A stretch of 64,000 nt of DNA from Pseudopyrenochaeta lycopersici (GCA_003313425.1 NHZP01000028.1:682001-746000); one strand, 5' to 3'. Shown: positions 49,502 through 60,737, counted from the first letter of the stretch. A program made the numbers and translations. The notes: generated by a model not told the origin, from the sequence alone.

Positions 49502-50302
49502 GAGCGCAGGCGACGCACTTCGTTCCAGCTGTCTTCAGCGTGCTCGGCGTTTCAACCATCCCTTCCTCTCCTGCCGCTTCCAGGACCTGGCGGTCTGATT
49601 GGCTGTTTGTTGCTAGTAACGTAATTCTGCAGTATCTCCACCCTCTTCCCCTCGAACGCGGCGGTTCCTCGATTCCAAAACTAAACCCCATCGGGACATC
49701 AGGTCACCCGTTTGGGCCACCCCCTTTACGCCATAGTCCCCCATCTGTGCTTGTTCGTTGTTGTCTTCGTCTCTCATAGATTGATTGCGTCAACGTGGAT
49801 TGTTATCGTTTTAGTTTTGCACCTGCCACACACTTGCAGCAATCTTGTCGCAGGCCAGGAAATATCTGTATTAGTAATCCCGCTGTGATGCTGCATGTAC
49901 ATCTGCGGGTTGGAGTACCCCACACTTCAGACACAACCTCAATCAATACAACGCTGTTGCTTATCATCATTATCTCAGCTTTCATCGTTTTAGCACGTCC
50001 AGTACGACATCATGTCTTCATCCACAAAAAAAAAGGAACAATGTTTCAACACTATCGCGCGCACGGGCACTGTACAAGGCCGCATGTACGCGCCGCCCGT
50101 CGCGAAAAAGTTCATTAGGCGCTAACAAGTTGCCCAACTGATTCAGGATTAGCTTGCGTCAGCACGCCTCCAGTTTCTGCCGTCCTCCGCAAAGGAGGCC
50201 CGACATCGAATCAGCTTCCAGCACCTTCCACAGCGTCAAAGATCCAGCAATCCCTCCATCGAGCCTATCGTCAACTATACGTGCAAGCCGCCAGCATCTA
50301 CA
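49502..50302. other. Divergent promoter region
   Basis: Lies between the divergent PHD-finger gene and the gene at 50303. No supported gene; CT-rich leader sequence near both starts. Confidence 0.45.
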
Positions 50303-51950
50303 ATGGGAGACATTCCGATTCAGCGTTGGAATACAAGCGACTGGAAAATCTTCTTTGGTGATCGAGGCCCGAAGATTCGCGAAATCACCGAATGTTTGGG
50401 ACTCTCTTGCGACTCAAACCATGGTATCCTGAAATTTTCCGAGCCTGAATCAAACGAACTATCTGAAAGAGTGCAAGAACTGTCCAAGGACCTTCCTAAA
50501 GATCTAAACGGTCTACTTACGTCTACATCGCGCCCCGACACCCTCGACAAGGAGCTTAACGAGTTGCTGAGTACCTTTGGTCCTGCGATTTGGGGCAAAG
50601 ATGTAAATGACCGCAAGCGACTACTACTAGCGCCTCGCTCAAAGAGCAATTATTCTAGGGATCTCTTTTATGAAGTCCCTAATGATCGAGAGATGTAGGT
50701 GGGATACTAGTGTCGCGCTTCGTCAAATCGACTGACTTTTTGTCGATTGAAAATACACCTCCATCGATGGATTTACCGAGAAGCGGGCACACATGTTCCG
50801 TCAAGGCCGTCAAGGAAGCTAACAAGAAATTCGGCTGCGAGAGGTTCAAGAATGAATCCTGGTATTGATGCTGAGCCTTTTATGGTAGGGTCTACATCGG
50901 TAAGAAAGCTCGTAGTTCCATTGTTTACATCATAAGACATGCTGACAAGGTTCGTAGCCACCAGCTGAGGCATTGCGGCCCGGAGCTTTGGGCGATACAA
51001 TCGCACCCGTACCCGCCAGTGCGCAACAAACTAATACGAGGAAACGGAATGCCGACACCCACAACTGGATCGGCCCTACTGAAAAGCGGCCTTCCAGAAA
51101 TGCAAACTGTTCTGTCGGGGAGATCCCAAAAGAGCCTTTTTTTACAATACAAAGCCCCGGGAACAGCTACCAATCACCCTATACATCCACGTTAACTCCT
51201 CCTCCTCGTAGTGGACAGAATGACCAACATAATTCTACTAATCCTCGTTCGACCCATGCAGCTACTTCACCCACCCCAGTGGCTTTGTATGCACCCGGCA
51301 ACCACCACCACCACCACCACGCTCCTGAACCTCCTCGCAGCTCTCTCTCCGAAAACCAAGTGCTACCATTGTCGCCGACAGGAGTTCTCAATCCGCATCC
51401 CACTATGGGCCACCGCCAAGATAGTTTAGAGAGAAATAGGATGTCTGCTCCTCGCGAGGTGACCCTCAGACAGTGCGAGCTTCTACGCCTGCTCTTCGAA
51501 TACCTGTTACCCAGAGATGGAAATAAACCCGATGAATTCGCTTTGTTAAAATATCTAGAGGAAATATGGACTGCTCATGAGACGGAATTCAGGCTCGCCA
51601 TGGAACCACTATTCGACTGTCACCGCGACGTCCTTCTTGTATGGATCAAAGAGCAGCGGAAAATGAGTCAGCTTCGGGTGATGATAGAATGTCAATCTAG
51701 CGCACAGACTATGGAAATGGTGGACCGAGTGCTGGCCATAAATGACCTCCGCATCTTGCGACTGAGGTGGAAGGCACTCAATGCGCATGATAAGAACCAA
51801 GACCTATCACCAGAGGACTTGCTGTGTAGGACTTTCGCAATGATGACAAAAACAGAGGGGACAGAGTACTTGTTTAAGGAAGGGCTGGACAGACTCACAG
51901 AGACTGCGCTTAGCGTAATGAGACCCGAAGGCTTGGCCATTTTGATATAG
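50303..51950 (+). CDS. Unknown multi-exon protein with His-rich linker
   Basis: ATG at 50303 in good context (ACAATGG) starts MGDIPIQRWNTSDWKIFFGD; exon 1 runs to about 50690. The last exon starts after a GTTCGTAG acceptor at 50958 (PPAEALRPGALGDTIAPVPA) and ends with TAG at 51948-51950. Between them lie protein-like pieces (SIENTPPSMDLPRSGHTC; VKAVKEANKKFGCERFKNES) whose splice joins I could not settle, so total length is uncertain, about 480-530 residues. The C-terminal half begins with a Pro/Ser-rich linker carrying a run of six His (CAC/CAT repeat at 51301-51321), then a helical domain (LRQCELLRLLFEYLLPRDGN, LLKYLEEIWTAHETEFRLAM, RVLAINDLRILRLRWKALNA). Family not recognised; a nuclear or cytosolic protein is likely since there is no signal peptide. 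Confidence 0.6.
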
Positions 51951-52284
51951 TCCTGGCATTCTTGTATTTAATATGTATATAGCAAACGCTTGAACACCCT
52001 CCTCCCTGCCCTTACCCACCTTTCCACAGCCACGACGTTGGCCCTAGCTTTACTTCTGCCTTCTCCCGAGATAGATAGTATCCAGAACTTACCAGGGGTC
52101 TTGTAACAGTGTTGAGGGCGAATCTAGCAATGGGCACTCAGTAACCAGCTCACCCAACCTGCTGTGGTCCATACTGACCAACGTTCGGGGAGGGCACGAC
52201 AGGAGTTTTGATGAGGCACGGTCCCAGAAAGTGAAGTGAGCGAATCAGATAATGAAGAAATGGACTGTAGGTTGGGTCCATTTA
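51951..52284. other. Intergenic, boundary between gene-rich part and repeat block
   Basis: 3' flank of the gene above. No gene seen. Confidence 0.45.
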
Positions 52285-54126
52285 GGGATGTAGCTCTAGC
52301 GAGCGCCGCACCCCACCAAGTTTGAGCACCTCTACTAGCGTACAGCTCAACCACAAAATCAAGTACTCTATAGATATTAATATGTAAGCTTAAGTAGCAC
52401 CTATAGTATCTTTTTTACACGTGCGCGAGTTATGTCCAGTCTCTCTGCACCTTTTACAGCGCGATAGAGCCCGACAGCTAAGGCCTGATTGCTCCCTACT
52501 TTAACGCATTTCACGCCTAATCTGTTGATCAGCCCTTGTTGAGTAGCTATATCCTCTCTAACTCCCTTTGTTAAGACTCCTCCCTTCTGAATCCACTTTC
52601 TCTTGCGCTACTTTCGCCGAGTTGCTGCCTCATTAGCCTTCTCAAGGCTATCAATCCTACCCTCCATTAGCTTGGCTTTATATACCCCTACTATAGCCCC
52701 CTTTGTAAACTGATTAAGCGCCTTAATAATTGAGGCTGGTGATGAGCTCTTATGACGTCGAACGCGATCGCTAATTAGAGTCGATTGAGCCTCAAACTCA
52801 CGTGGGTTCCTTGGTGTTTGAGGCTCCCAGAGAGCTCCTTGCTGAGCTCCTAGCTGAGCTCCTAACTGAGCTGCTGGTGATGGCGTACGCAGCTGGACAT
52901 CTAGCCTTGACAAGACAACGTCTGGTTGGAGAGGGACAAGGCCTGCTCCTCGAAATGCTGAGCGTATATTGACTGAAGTGAAAGCTTGATCAAAGGCTGC
53001 TTTAAAGGCAGGCAGAAATTCAAGCTTAGTGATGTGGTTGATGTGGGCCTTGATCAAGCTCTCTATCTGACGGCTGTACGCCTTCTTGAGAGGAGAGAAG
53101 CAGCCAACGTCAAGAGGCTGCAGCAGATGAGATGAGTGAGGTGGCATGCAGAGGGTATAGATGTTGCTCTCTCTGCAGATCTCTTGAAATTCAAGAGAGT
53201 GATGGCTCTCATGGCCATCAAGGATAAGCAGCCGACGCGCGCCTACTACCCTTGACTTTGTATGAGCATTAAAGTGCTTTAGCCACGCTACTTCAAGCTG
53301 ATTAGTTGTCCAGCCGTTGTCACTAACTAAGATAGCCCAGTCGCGTGGGATAGCATCTTCCTGGTACCAGGCACGATGGTGATGCTGGCCAGCAAAGATT
53401 AGGAAGGGTGGGATTGCCCAGCCAGCAGCGTTAATGCCTTGAATCAACGTTACCTACTCGCGGTTGCTTGGCTGGATAGCCTTTGGCCGCCCTCTCCTCT
53501 CTGACCCTGTTACGACTAGCTGAGTTGTTATCTTGCTTATCATGAAGCCAGCTTCGTCAAAGTTAAATGTATCCTCATCTAGTATGCCGTACTTTGCCTT
53601 TGTCTCCTCTACTCGCTTAAACTAGCTATTAACTAACTTTGGATCCTTACATAGAGCTCTCTGCCTATCGTACGCTCGGGTAAAACGCGTCGTAAGACTG
53701 TCTGTACGCTTAACAAAGTTAGATGGCTAATTTATCCCAACCAAACCTCCACCACGCGTTGCTAGCAGCTTATCAGCCATATCACGTATAGCTGCGTACG
53801 TAGGCGGAAATCCACGTTGATCTAGATCAAGTATATGATCAACTATCGCCTCCTCTTCTAGCTGGGTGAGCTTCCTTAAGTTGGGCTGGCAATCGCGTCG
53901 AGCAGTAGTCCCAGCGTGTCGGCGGCGGATTGTTCTTTCAGACACGTTAAAGATTGCTGCAGCAGGCTGGTTGCCATTAATTTAATGCACATGAATAGCT
54001 GAGATAGCAAGCTGGATATCTGATTCGTTTGAAGGCATTTGAACAGCGTGGTGTTGAGCTATTGTACGTTGAGGTGAGACAGGTGCTCAAACTTGGTAGG
54101 GTGCGGCGCTCGCTTGTGAGACACAT
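52285..54126 (-). mobile_element. pogo-like DNA transposon, copy 2, RIP-damaged
   Basis: Same family as 29878-31861, opposite orientation. The right terminus (ATGTGTCTCACAAGCGAGCG read leftward from 54126) and the left terminus (AGCGAGCGCCGCACCCCACC at about 52298) match the 65-bp repeats of copy 1, but each has a single CAAGCGAGCGCCGC unit where copy 1 has two. The left terminus is also mutated at its outer edge. TA flanks both ends (52283-52284, 54127-54128). Confidence 0.85.
52390..54038 (-). pseudogene. pogo-like transposase, copy 2, RIP-damaged
   Basis: Reading leftward from ATG 54038 the protein parallels copy 1. The helix-turn-helix part 53945-53727 is open, then TAG codons stand at positions that are TGG in copy 1 (for example in INWPSN and NSWFKR). 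A long open part 53447-52608 contains [11 protein letters not shown] and SSHLLQPLDVG. Three LGAQ-type units are followed by WEPQTPRNPRE, where copy 1 has a stop in place of Gln. After TAG at 52608 a one-base deletion relative to copy 1 also shifts the tail. Dead gene, but its intact segments show the ancestral codons at the sites broken in copy 1. Confidence 0.88.
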
Positions 54127-54128
54127 TA

Positions 54129-56193
54129 TGCACGCGAACACCAAAACACCCCAAAATCCTCAACGCCATATCTCAACGCCACGATGTCGATAGAAGCTGC
54201 GCTTGAAGAGGCAGACGCAGCAGCAGAAGCTGATGAACTTTGCTACCAAAAGATTGCTACTAAAAATGGTGTGTCGCGTTCAACGTTGTCGCGACGCCAT
54301 CGACGCGTTTCTGGCTCTGTGACCAGCAAGAACACTAATCAACAACGCCTCACCCCCGAGGAGGAGTCTGACCTTGTAGACTATATAAAACAGCTTACTA
54401 ATTAGTACCTTCCTCCTACCCGTAATATAATCCAGAATTTCGACTCTACAATCGCTGGAAACCCCGTCTCCGAAGCCTCGGTTTCCTTGTTCCTTAACCG
54501 TCACCGCGACCAGCTCACCTCTCGCTAGGCCACCCATATGAGCGCTAAGCGCCACGCCACTAATTCTAAGGATAACTATAAGCTGTACTTCTACATGCTA
54601 GAGGCCAAAATTGCCGAGTATGGCGTTGAGGCAGATCACACATACAATATGGATGAGAAGGGCTTTATGATTAGAGTAATTACTAGAGGCAAGAGGGTGT
54701 TCTTAAAGAGCTCACTAAAGGATAGGCAGTTTCGACAGGCTCTCCAAGATAGCAATCGTGAATGGGTTACGCTTATAGCCTGCGTGGGAGCTTCCAGAGT
54801 TGCACTGCCTCTATCCCTTATCTACCCAGCAGACTCAACGAAGGTGCAATCAAGCTGGGTGAGCGATGTGGACGCTAGGAAACACCACCTATATATTGCA
54901 GCATCTCCCTCAGGCTGGAGTAACGACGAGGTTGGCCTTGCTTGGTTGCAACAGGTGTTTAGTGTCAACACCAAAGCCCTTGCTCGAGGCAATTGGAGAT
55001 TACTAGTAATTGACGGCCACGGCAGCCACGTAACGAAGCGCTTTCTTACTTATTGCCATCAACACAAGATACTTGTGGCAATATTTCCACCTCACAGTAC
55101 CCACACGTTGCAGCCGTTAGATGTAGTATTGTTTAAGCCTCTAGCGACGAAGTACTCTAATAACCTCACTCAACGCGCCAGCAAAAGTAAGGGCTTATTA
55201 CTAGTAAAGAAAGATGACTTCTTCTCACTGTTTTAGGACGCATGGACCTCCTCCTTTACAGCAACTAACATCTATCAAGCCTTTGCTGCCACGGGTATTC
55301 ACCCGTTCGAACCTAACGTTGTACTTAAGCGCTTCGCCACAGAGGACCTAGAGGTAGTAAGCTCGTTGGCAACAGCTCTGATTCATCTAAAGGGCCGAGA
55401 TTGGCGTCAAATAGTACGGCAATTTGACGCGTTAGTGAAGGATAACACGTCGGAAGAAGCAGCCAACCTACGGCACGTGATCCACCACATCTCCACCGAA
55501 AATGAGCTACTACACTATGAAAAAGAAGGCCTTAAAGGTGCTCTTAAGATAAGGAAGAAGCAGAAGAAGAAGAGTCACGCACTAGATCTGCAGAAACATG
55601 AGCAGAACCTATGGGGTGGCGCGAAGTTCTGGTCTCCTCGTGCCTTCCGTGCGGCACGCCGCAGAGAGCGCATCTATAAGCAAAATCAGCGGGCAGAAGA
55701 GCTTAAAAAGGCAGAGATGAAGGAGTTGAAAGCTGCCAATAAGCTATACAACGAGAAAATCAAAGAAGAGAAGCGCGTGCAGCGTGTGAGGGAGAAGGAA
55801 GCGCGCGCGGAGGTCAAGGCAGAGGAGCGCAGAGCAATAGAGGCTCGGAAGGCTGCAAGATCAGAGGCAAAACGAGCCCGCGACGCTCAAAAAGCTCTAC
55901 AATTGTCCCAAAGAGGTAAGCGCACAACCTCACAAGCCTCAACACGCAAACAGAAGCCTGCGCGTCGTGTTCTGGCTGCTCGTAGTTGCACAAAGCCTGC
56001 GACGCCGCCGCCGCCAGCTCGCACTCACACAACGCGTAGCGGCCGCACCGCTACTCTATATAATTAATTTGTATAGAGGAATATTGTCTCATAGGCCTAT
56101 AGATTACTCCACCAAGAAATCCTGTGATTTTATCTGTTGTATGTGGCTCTACAGCCTCATTTTTTGTGGCTCAATATTTGGTGTTCGCGTGCA
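54129..56193 (+). mobile_element. Fot1/Pot-like (pogo family) DNA transposon
   Basis: Terminal inverted repeats of about 17-18 bp: (A)TGCACGCGAACACCAAA at 54128-54145 and its reverse complement at 56177-56194. On the left it begins at the TA that also ends the neighbouring pogo-like copy (54127-54128). On the right the expected TA reads TC. The gene inside spans 54184-56067. Confidence 0.82.
54184..56067 (+). pseudogene. Fot1/Pot-like transposase with three in-frame stops (about 627 codons)
   Basis: One frame from ATG 54184 to TAA 56065-56067, broken by TAG at 54403, 54526 and 55234, each consistent with CAG or TGG to TAG. N-terminal helix-turn-helix (YQKIATKNGVSRSTLSRRHR), then the DDE_1 core: TYNMDEKGF (first Asp), LLVIDGHGSH (second), THTLQPLDVVLFKPL (third), DD35D. 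The C-terminal 150 residues are a highly charged Lys/Arg/Glu/Ala coiled coil (KEARAEVKAEERRAIEARKA) ending in a basic tail, common in Fot/Pot transposases. Inactive as it stands; could have been cross-mobilised. Confidence 0.88.
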
Positions 56194-56679
56194 TCACGCT
56201 GCCCAGTGCACCACGTGCACGGACACGGTACTGTTGGCGCGGGCCGCTAAATTTTATTGGGTCAGAAACGGTGGCATTTGGGTCCGAAATAGTGGTATTT
56301 GGGTCATTTTTCGAGCCGAGGTGTCGCACTGGACGTGCTAAAATGATGAGAAGTCAAAATAATTGATAATGAGCAGAAAAGTTGTATTGTGTGTGTATTG
56401 TGTCTTCGTCTTATAAACCTGGCCCCGCACGTCTGAGATTATATGGCAAGATTACTAATGCAGTTCTTCCTCAGGTTCCCTGAGATGATGCCTTGGCCTG
56501 CGACACGAGGTCACAGGCTGCTGAGATTTGTCCCCACGTTTTTGAGATTTGTCCCCAATTTGAGATTTGTCCCCAGTGCTAGCCCTAATCTCTACTAGTG
56601 GGGAAATAAATTACAAAACAACAAATGCAGCTGCACTGCGCTGTCTCTAGTAGCTCAAGTGAACGTTGTCTTATTGATC

Positions 56680-57438
56680 TTATATTCTATTACGCCGTTT
56701 TCTCTTACGTGGGCTGAGATCTTTCCAAGCCTCAGAAGCTGTTACTGCTGCCGCACGCTTAGATCGAGGCGTAGGTACATCTTGAGGCTCAACAGGCGCA
56801 TTTTGGGCATCGACTTGCGCAAACCTCTCGATGTAGAAAGCTTCCATATCTCTAAAGTGATAGTTCCAAGCCATAGTTGGAGTGCAAGAGGCAAAAAGTC
56901 CTTGCGTAGCGAGAGCCATATTGCGTGCTTCAACTAACTCTGCGGGATCCTCCTCCTGCCCTGTCTCAGCCAGAAAGTTAGTCGTTGAGACCATGTCGTT
57001 GCACTCATATAAAACAGGCTGAGACCTTCGATGCTCGATGTCGGCCAGGAATTCTTCTAACGACGGAGGTTGCCAGGCAGGAGGTGGAGCCATGGTGACA
57101 GACACAGCCACAGCTAAAGGCGGAGACGGACGAGAAGAGGTAATCGCAGGTATAGGAGCAGGTGCAGGGATCGACACTGATACACAGGTAGTCACAGGAT
57201 TCTCACTTAGTATAGCCGTAGGAATCGACACAGTCACAGAGGCGTTCACCTGTCGCAGGGCTTCAGCAAGTGTCTGACTATGGAGTTGATGGTGAGGCTG
57301 AAGGCGAGGGACAGAAGGCGGCACACGCAGTTCGAAAGCTGACTGATCTCGCTGAGTCGATGCCTCATTCCTCCTTAATCCGCCTCTAGTTTGCGCGATG
57401 AGTGGCTCCAGAACAGAATGATGTGGCCTTGGAGGCAA
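56680..57438 (-). CDS. Unknown Pro-rich frame in the 3' part of the MULE (252 codons)
   Basis: The frame lies inside the element: 252 codons without a stop, read leftward. It starts Arg/His-rich, has a Pro/Ser/Val-rich middle (PAPAPIPAITSSRPSPPLAV), a helical part (PSLEEFLADIEHRRSQPVLY, NYHFRDMEAFYIERFAQVDA) and a basic nuclear-type tail (LSPRKRKRRNRI). It is either the C-terminal extension of the transposase, separated from it by damaged sequence, or a second gene of the element. Confidence 0.5.
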   Translation of the reverse strand: MPPRPHHSVLEPLIAQTRGGLRRNEASTQRDQSAFELRVPPSVPRLQPHHQLHSQTLAEALRQVNASVTVSIPTAILSENPVTTCVSVSIPAPAPIPAITSSRPSPPLAVAVSVTMAPPPAWQPPSLEEFLADIEHRRSQPVLYECNDMVSTTNFLAETGQEEDPAELVEARNMALATQGLFASCTPTMAWNYHFRDMEAFYIERFAQVDAQNAPVEPQDVPTPRSKRAAAVTASEAWKDLSPRKRKRRNRI

Positions 57439-57439
57439 G

Positions 57440-59208
57440 CTAATTGACCGTCCTTGCTCACGTTGATAGCGCTAATAATCGTCATAAAGATAATTTAGTC
57501 GTAAAGCTGAACTAGACGTCCTCACATCTCGTAAAGTATGACGACATGGAAGGCTATTTATCTTCTTAAACAGCCCGGAGCAGGGATGTTAGCTACGACG
57601 TTGCCTCTGTTCTTTCTAGTATAGCAGATGTTGTTGCCTGATGCGCTTAATCGCCGGCGGCGTCAGAACCTTATGGATTCCAGGAGGTAGAAAAGGCATT
57701 AACTCTAGGCTATGCCTAAATTTGACACTATGCTTGGAAGAAGCAAGCTCCTTCATATAGTTATTGTATTAGCTCTTGACTATCTGCTTAATTCTCTCAG
57801 TAACGCGCAGTAAGTCACCCCTTGAGGTCATGAGGTAGTCTTTCAGAACCTTGTGCATGCTTTCGAGAGGCGAGTTAGTAATCGTGCCGTAGTGGCGGTG
57901 GTGGGAAGTCCAGGCAGCTGCCTACTCGGTGCGTGTGAGGTATTAGTTTTCCTGTAGGTACCTGCAGAGTTCCTGCTGGTGGCTGTAGTCTTTAAGCAAA
58001 TTGTTCCACTTCAGCTAGAACTCTAGCAGTCTCTTTGCGTAGACGAGCTGCTTTAGTTAGCTCTACAAGCGATTTCCTCAGAGGGCAGCTCCCTTCAGGA
58101 AGTACTAAGCAATTAACATAGGGCTTACTAGAGTCCAACGTTTTATAAATGCATCCCTATGCTCAGCGATCCTCTGCTTCTCTTCCTTCGTCGTGCTATC
58201 AGCATCGCGCCAGGTCTGCTGGGCCTTAGTCTGGACGTTTTTGTTAATGTGCCATACGCACAGAAGCTGAGGGACTTCTGGAAGTAGTACCCGAGCAGAC
58301 AACTTTAATGCATCTTCCTGATCACTGATGAAAACCCGCGGTTTTTGTACCCCTGTTTTAAGGAGGAAGTTTGCGATAGCCTAATAGTAGTCTGCTTGCG
58401 TCTCACTACTAAGGAAGCAGAAGCCTGCAGAGAAGAAGGTCTACAGGTTGGAGCAGCCGAGTATATGCAACAATGGGAGTCTATACTTGTTAGTGCGGTA
58501 TGTGCAGTCCATCAACAGTACATCTGGATTAGCAAGCAGCAGCTCTACCTGTTTATGGTGGGCGAAGAAGAGATTCTGAACGCGATTGTTGTTATCCTTC
58601 TTGACAGCGAATACCCAGTCTGCTGTAGATAAGTCATCCAGCAACGTCTCCACTGGGCTCCTTCCGTTCAGGTGCTTCTCTCTAACTGCCTTCCTCTCGC
58701 CGCGAATGTCTGTAGCAGTGACTAGGGTGTCCTGATCCTCCCTTTGAATGGCGGCCAGTATCTGCATTAGCCGTACTCCAGCATGCGTCATCGACTCGAT
58801 CACCTCTTTCTGTGCAACTGTACGCCTGCGGTAAACATTGTGCGCGCTAGGGTTAATTGATCGACAGTAGTTGTGGTTCTTGTTCTGCACCTCCAGCCTC
58901 CACTGATCGCTCTGCTTCACCTTAAAGATGATAAGCTTGAAGGGGCATCCAGTAGAGCGCGTACTTGTGCTTAGGATCTTTGCGGTTGAATTGTGATTTT
59001 TCCTGAAACGATCACAATGGTAGTAGTAACGTGTTTTGACCTCACAGTTATGAGGCAAACTCCGCTTAAGGACAAAGCCGTAGCCATGCTGCATGCCGTG
59101 CATTTTGAGCGCATCATACGCTTCTTCAAAGGAGCTGTAGACCTGGTCCAGTGGGGCCGCAATGTCTTCCATGGTAAGGTACACAAGACGAGCGTGCGAA
59201 CTCAACAT
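57440..59208 (-). pseudogene. MULE (FAR1/Hop-like) transposase, RIP-damaged
   Basis: Leftward from 59208: N-terminal FAR1-type DNA-binding part (FEEAYDALKMHGMQHGYGFV, STGCPFKLIIFKVKQSDQWR), then the MULE core with first Asp in DVLLMDCTYRTNKYRLPLLH. A stop at 58441 follows, then in the same style VFISDQEDALKLSARVLLPE (second Asp) and LLCVWHINKNVQTKAQQ. Further damaged sequence still reads NSPLESMHKVLKDYLM and similar. Stops such as TAG, TGA and TAA interrupt at least six places, all explainable by C-to-T or G-to-A. The transposase is dead. Confidence 0.82.
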
Positions 59209-59438
59209 CAGCGATTCTATGGTTGTGTCTATCTGCTACATAGACGCGGCAGTGTCGCGATGGTGTCGCGTCCGTAGATTACGCACTAAGCCAAGTGGAG
59301 CGATTAATTTCCGCTAAATTAGCACTGGGGACAAATCTCAAATTGGGGACAAATCTCAAAAACGTGGGGACAAATCTCAGCAGCCCTTTTTTGGCGCCCG
59401 CGTGCCTGGCAATATGAAGCTTACTAACAGAAGGAGTC

Positions 59439-59640
59439 AACACATGAGACACCGTACGAAGAAGCCTTCACGAACTGCCGCACGAAAAAGCACACATGAA
59501 ACGCCGTACGAAGAAGCTTGCACGAACTGCTGAACGAAGAAACACACATGAGGCACTGTGTGAAGAAGAGGGCCGCACGAAGTACCACACGAAGAAGCAC
59601 ACACCGAGTGCTGCAAGAAGAAACTTGCGCAAGAGCCTGT
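59439..59640. repeat. Degenerate tandem repeat, about 52-bp unit, nearly 4 copies
   Basis: Units begin CACACATGARRCNCCGT and continue ACGAAGAAGCTTGCACGAAC; the first two are close copies, the last two diverged. It sits between the MULE and the solo LTR. Not coding by appearance. Confidence 0.65.
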
Positions 59641-59677
59641 CGCAACCTATTTAAAGCTCAAAGTTACTACGTAAAGA

Positions 59678-59922
59678 TGTTGACAGGTCTAGAAAGTACG
59701 GTGATATCTGATCGGAGAGACCGAAATTCCATACTTTCGGTGAGACCGAGAATATCGGATTCACCGTCGGCCAGACCGAAGAGCTGAAGTTAAGGCCGTA
59801 GATATAAAGGAGCAGGTTGCGCTCTGTAGAAGAGTGGGAGAAAAAACTCAAAATAGAGATAATTCAAAGTCTATTGAGAATTGCATCACATGTGCCACAT
59901 TATTAGGGTACTCATACCAATA
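59678..59922 (+). mobile_element. Solo Copia-type LTR (about 245 bp)
   Basis: Starts TGTTGACAGG and ends ACTCATACCAATA (expected CAACA, with C to T). It contains a TATA-like GTAGATATAAAGG and shares its 3' 125 bp with 13522-13661. No 5-bp duplication (AAAGA left, GGTGT right), so formed by recombination or truncation. It abuts the broken gene at 59926-60449. Confidence 0.65.
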
Positions 59923-59925
59923 GGT

Positions 59926-60449
59926 GTTTTGTAGGAAAGGACGAGAGACGACGTTCCAACAGACGACGGCGGAATGGCTCAAGCCGCACATCCTGGGCGC
60001 GAGACTGGTCTGACTTAAGTGGCGCGCCGTCAGGGCAGACTGGATGGAGGTGGCGATAGACATTGCCAGCGGGAAAGTGAGCTGGCCGGCGAGGGAGGGC
60101 TTTGGGAGTAGAGGTATGCACGATGCAGTGGCTCGGGCGACCAAGACCTGAATTTGTGGTGACCAACGTACACGAAGATTGTACTCTCTTGAGACGGAGC
60201 CTTGATCTTGCGATAGAAGATTCTCTGCCTATGAGCATTCCTTGCCAGCTCATCCGGCTGTGGATCTCGACTTTCTTCCCATAGGTCGGTACAGACCATT
60301 GGCCTAGCCTTGCGCTTTTTGGTCAAGGGTTCCGCGTAAGGAAGCTCAGAATCGTCTTGTAGGGCTTCCATATTAGTAGTTCTAAGCTCTGTAAGAGTGG
60401 CATTGTCGTCTAAGTTAATATCGGTTATGTTAGGCTTGTTAGAGGACAT
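59926..60449 (-). pseudogene. 5' part of a transposase-like or unknown gene, truncated by the LTR
   Basis: ATG at 60449 starts MSSNKPNITDINLDDNATLT, followed by a basic nuclear-type run (LTKKRKARP) and DLWEESRDPQPDEL. About 100 codons in, the frame loses protein character and another phase (SLAGQLTFPLAMSIATSIQS, VVCWNVVSRPFLQNT) runs into the LTR at 59922. The start resembles the N-terminus of fungal hAT transposases (disordered, then basic, before a BED finger), but no finger is visible, so this is a weak guess. Confidence 0.4.
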
Positions 60450-60737
60450 GGCGGTAGTGGTAAGGGTAGTACCTAACTTGTGTGTTTACTTGAGATGGAC
60501 GCGTTCGGTATTCTGCCGCGTTTTCCAACCAATCGGAATCCTTAGCGGCTTACCGCCTATAGAGGCACCCCTGTTAACACCAACAAGACGCCCAATAGTA
60601 GCACCTATATCACCCCTTCATTAATCGTATTAATCACTTTTAATCGTAGAGAGGTATGATTCACTGAATCATAATCAAACTCAGATTCAGATTCACATTT
60701 AATCTATTTAATCCGCCAGATTATATACAACCCTGGG
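60450..60737. other. Junction region, no gene
   Basis: AT-rich sequence with short repeats (CAGATTCAGATTC, AATCGTATTAATC) between the truncated gene and the truncated start of the helicase frame. Confidence 0.4.

Larger units (their letters stand above)
56516..59385 (-). mobile_element. Mutator-like (MULE) DNA transposon, 2,870 bp
   Basis: Perfect 66-bp terminal inverted repeats at 56516-56581 and 59320-59385. Each holds three tandem copies of TGAGATTTGTCCCC. The internal genes read leftward and belong to the FAR1/MULE family. I did not find the expected 8-10 bp duplication (CGAGGTCACA left, CTTTTTTGGC right), so flanks have rearranged or mutated. Confidence 0.88.

Noticed and set aside
59848..60253. 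Two leftward frames crossing into the solo LTR
   Set aside because: Their ends are LTR sequence, so they are chance extensions of the truncated gene at 59926-60449.
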